From BM714 sp964484935 (GTDB taxonomy: Bacteria > Bacillota > Clostridia > Peptostreptococcales > BM714), in the NCBI GenBank assembly GCA_964484935.1, contig CAZAFW010000025.1:1-23104 (forward strand): a stretch of DNA of 23,104 bases, written 5' to 3'. Positions within the stretch are counted from its first letter, which is position 1. Each line of letters begins with the position of its first letter. This document shows, piece by piece, positions 22,263 to 23,104 of the stretch. The translations under genes were made by a program, and so were the position numbers. The notes under the pieces were generated by a model. That model had not been told where the DNA came from and made no database searches. It saw only the letters and a program-made list of their open reading frames with translations.

Positions 22263-22892
22263 ATGAAAAAATCTTATCAAAAAATTCTAGTGGCAATATC
22301 TGTTTTCCTTTTAGCAAGCACTATCATATTGGGAATATTATATATCGAAACAAAAAATAATCAGTCAACAATTAGAAATAAAATATATGACAGTGAATCG
22401 ATAGAATCCAACTTATCGTATGTATTAAGGATGCAATTGCGTGTGGATTCATGGGCATTCGATAGAATCATTATGAATATTACTGATTCTCATCACAATA
22501 TCAGTCAAGACGAAATTCATGGGTATATTGAAGGCTATAGGGAATTTATGGATCCCAATGCATTTGGAGTGATTGAAGGAATGATTTTGTGGGATGATAC
22601 TTCATTAAGTGATCTGTTTTCTGAATTAAGGAAATCGATTATCTACGCAGAAGATATCTGGAACAATACGCCTGAATCCAGGAAGGGTGAAGTTGTTGAA
22701 GCATATATCAATCTTAGAGACCTTCTGGTCGAAAATAAAATGACTGATGCAGAAAATTCTTTGTGGTATTATATATTACGAGATGAAGACGAGTCAAAGA
22801 AAACACAAGTCATTAATGAAATTCAAACAAATATTGATATTCTTAAACAATTTGCAGATGAGTGGCATATCTTAACCGGTTCTGTAAATTAA
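22263..22892 (+). CDS. Membrane-anchored unknown protein, largely helical
   Basis: The 209-residue product has an uncleaved-looking N-terminal membrane segment (ILVAISVFLLASTIILGILYI, about residues 8-28) and a helical extracytoplasmic region with no cysteine. Long amphipathic stretches, for example about residues 120-150 and 180-200 (NEIQTNIDILKQFADEWH), suggest a helical bundle such as in sensor or adhesin stalks. No family is recognised. ATG 22263 has AAGGAGTGA at 22250-22258. It starts 70 bases behind the preceding gene on the same strand, with no terminator between, so they may form a small operon. Composition is very AT-rich, like its neighbours. Confidence 0.62.
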   Translation: MKKSYQKILVAISVFLLASTIILGILYIETKNNQSTIRNKIYDSESIESNLSYVLRMQLRVDSWAFDRIIMNITDSHHNISQDEIHGYIEGYREFMDPNAFGVIEGMILWDDTSLSDLFSELRKSIIYAEDIWNNTPESRKGEVVEAYINLRDLLVENKMTDAENSLWYYILRDEDESKKTQVINEIQTNIDILKQFADEWHILTGSVN

Positions 22893-23104
22893 ATGTCAGT
22901 GATTCGAAATTAAATAGATACAAAGAACCGGCCCAAATAATTATTAAGATTGGTTCTTGAATGGAAAACAGTTATCAAAATCATATTATTTTCTTGTGAA
23001 ACAGATTTCAAATTTCATTTTCAGATTATAAAAATACAATGTTCTTCATAATTATTATTCTAATCAATCAATAAAACTTAAAAATCCATAAGTTAATTTA
23101 TGGT
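22893..23104. other. AT-rich end of the window without a gene
   Basis: No coding region is seen. AAGAACC (22923-22929) and GGTTCTT (22952-22958) form an inverted repeat with a 22-base loop and no T-run, too weak to call a terminator. Confidence 0.5.

Noticed and set aside
1..23104. CRISPR array, prophage or tRNA-anchored integration at the Phe gene
   Set aside because: No regularly spaced repeats, no phage genes and no repeated tRNA 3' end were found downstream; the tRNA is followed by its own terminator and core genes.

Overview
The window reads as chromosome of a low-to-moderate GC anaerobic Firmicute, most likely an amino-acid-fermenting clostridium close to the Peptostreptococcales. The reasons are strong AGGAGG-type ribosome sites, frequent TTG/GTG starts, ferredoxin-linked 2-oxoacid metabolism, butyrate kinase/phosphotransbutyrylase, the c-di-AMP cyclase pair cdaA-cdaR and a glmS ribozyme. 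Species cannot be fixed from the sequence.

Layout. (1) 1-700: the 3' part of a tRNA-Phe with its terminator, then a small DMT/YdcZ-type membrane protein. (2) 798-2871: cdaA and cdaR, which make and regulate c-di-AMP. (3) 2907-11346: a catabolic block. A PAS-PAS-AAA+-Fis sigma-54 activator is followed by an array of TGCA-N6-TGCA sites, a short terminator and an excellent -24/-12 promoter, and then buk-ptb-buk2, a P-loop ATPase of unknown role, and a four-subunit 2-oxoacid:ferredoxin oxidoreductase (vorD-vorB-vorA-vorC type), closed by a strong terminator. (4) 11455-13722: a separate transcription unit with a 164-aa unknown protein and a CstA-family carrier. (5) 13744-17568: glmM, and glmS behind a glmS ribozyme. 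(6) 17589-17936: a small unknown gene. (7) About 17.94-23.1 kb: a visibly more AT-rich accessory segment with a lipoprotein, a complete but nonsense-mutated IS3-family element, a frameshifted membrane-protein remnant and several unknown membrane-anchored proteins.

How the genes fit together. The catabolic block looks like an anaerobic counterpart of the Bacillus/Listeria BkdR-ptb-buk-bkd system. A sigma-54 activator with sensory PAS domains would switch on conversion of (probably branched-chain) 2-oxoacids to acyl-CoA by a ferredoxin-reducing enzyme. Ptb and two butyrate-kinase paralogues would then turn acyl-CoA into acyl phosphate and free acid, with ATP gain. The neighbouring CstA-type carrier may import peptides or pyruvate-like substrates. 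The block sits between cdaA-cdaR and glmM-glmS, genes that are contiguous in many Firmicutes. From memory, Clostridioides difficile has a similar arrangement, so the block is probably an old feature of the lineage and not a recent insertion.

Most promising for a second look are the sigma-54 promoter with its upstream site array, the uncharacterised P-loop protein inside the oxidoreductase operon, the two kinases flanking one transferase, the unknown partner of CstA, and the IS3 copy that appears to have inserted between the -10 and -35 of a lipoprotein gene.
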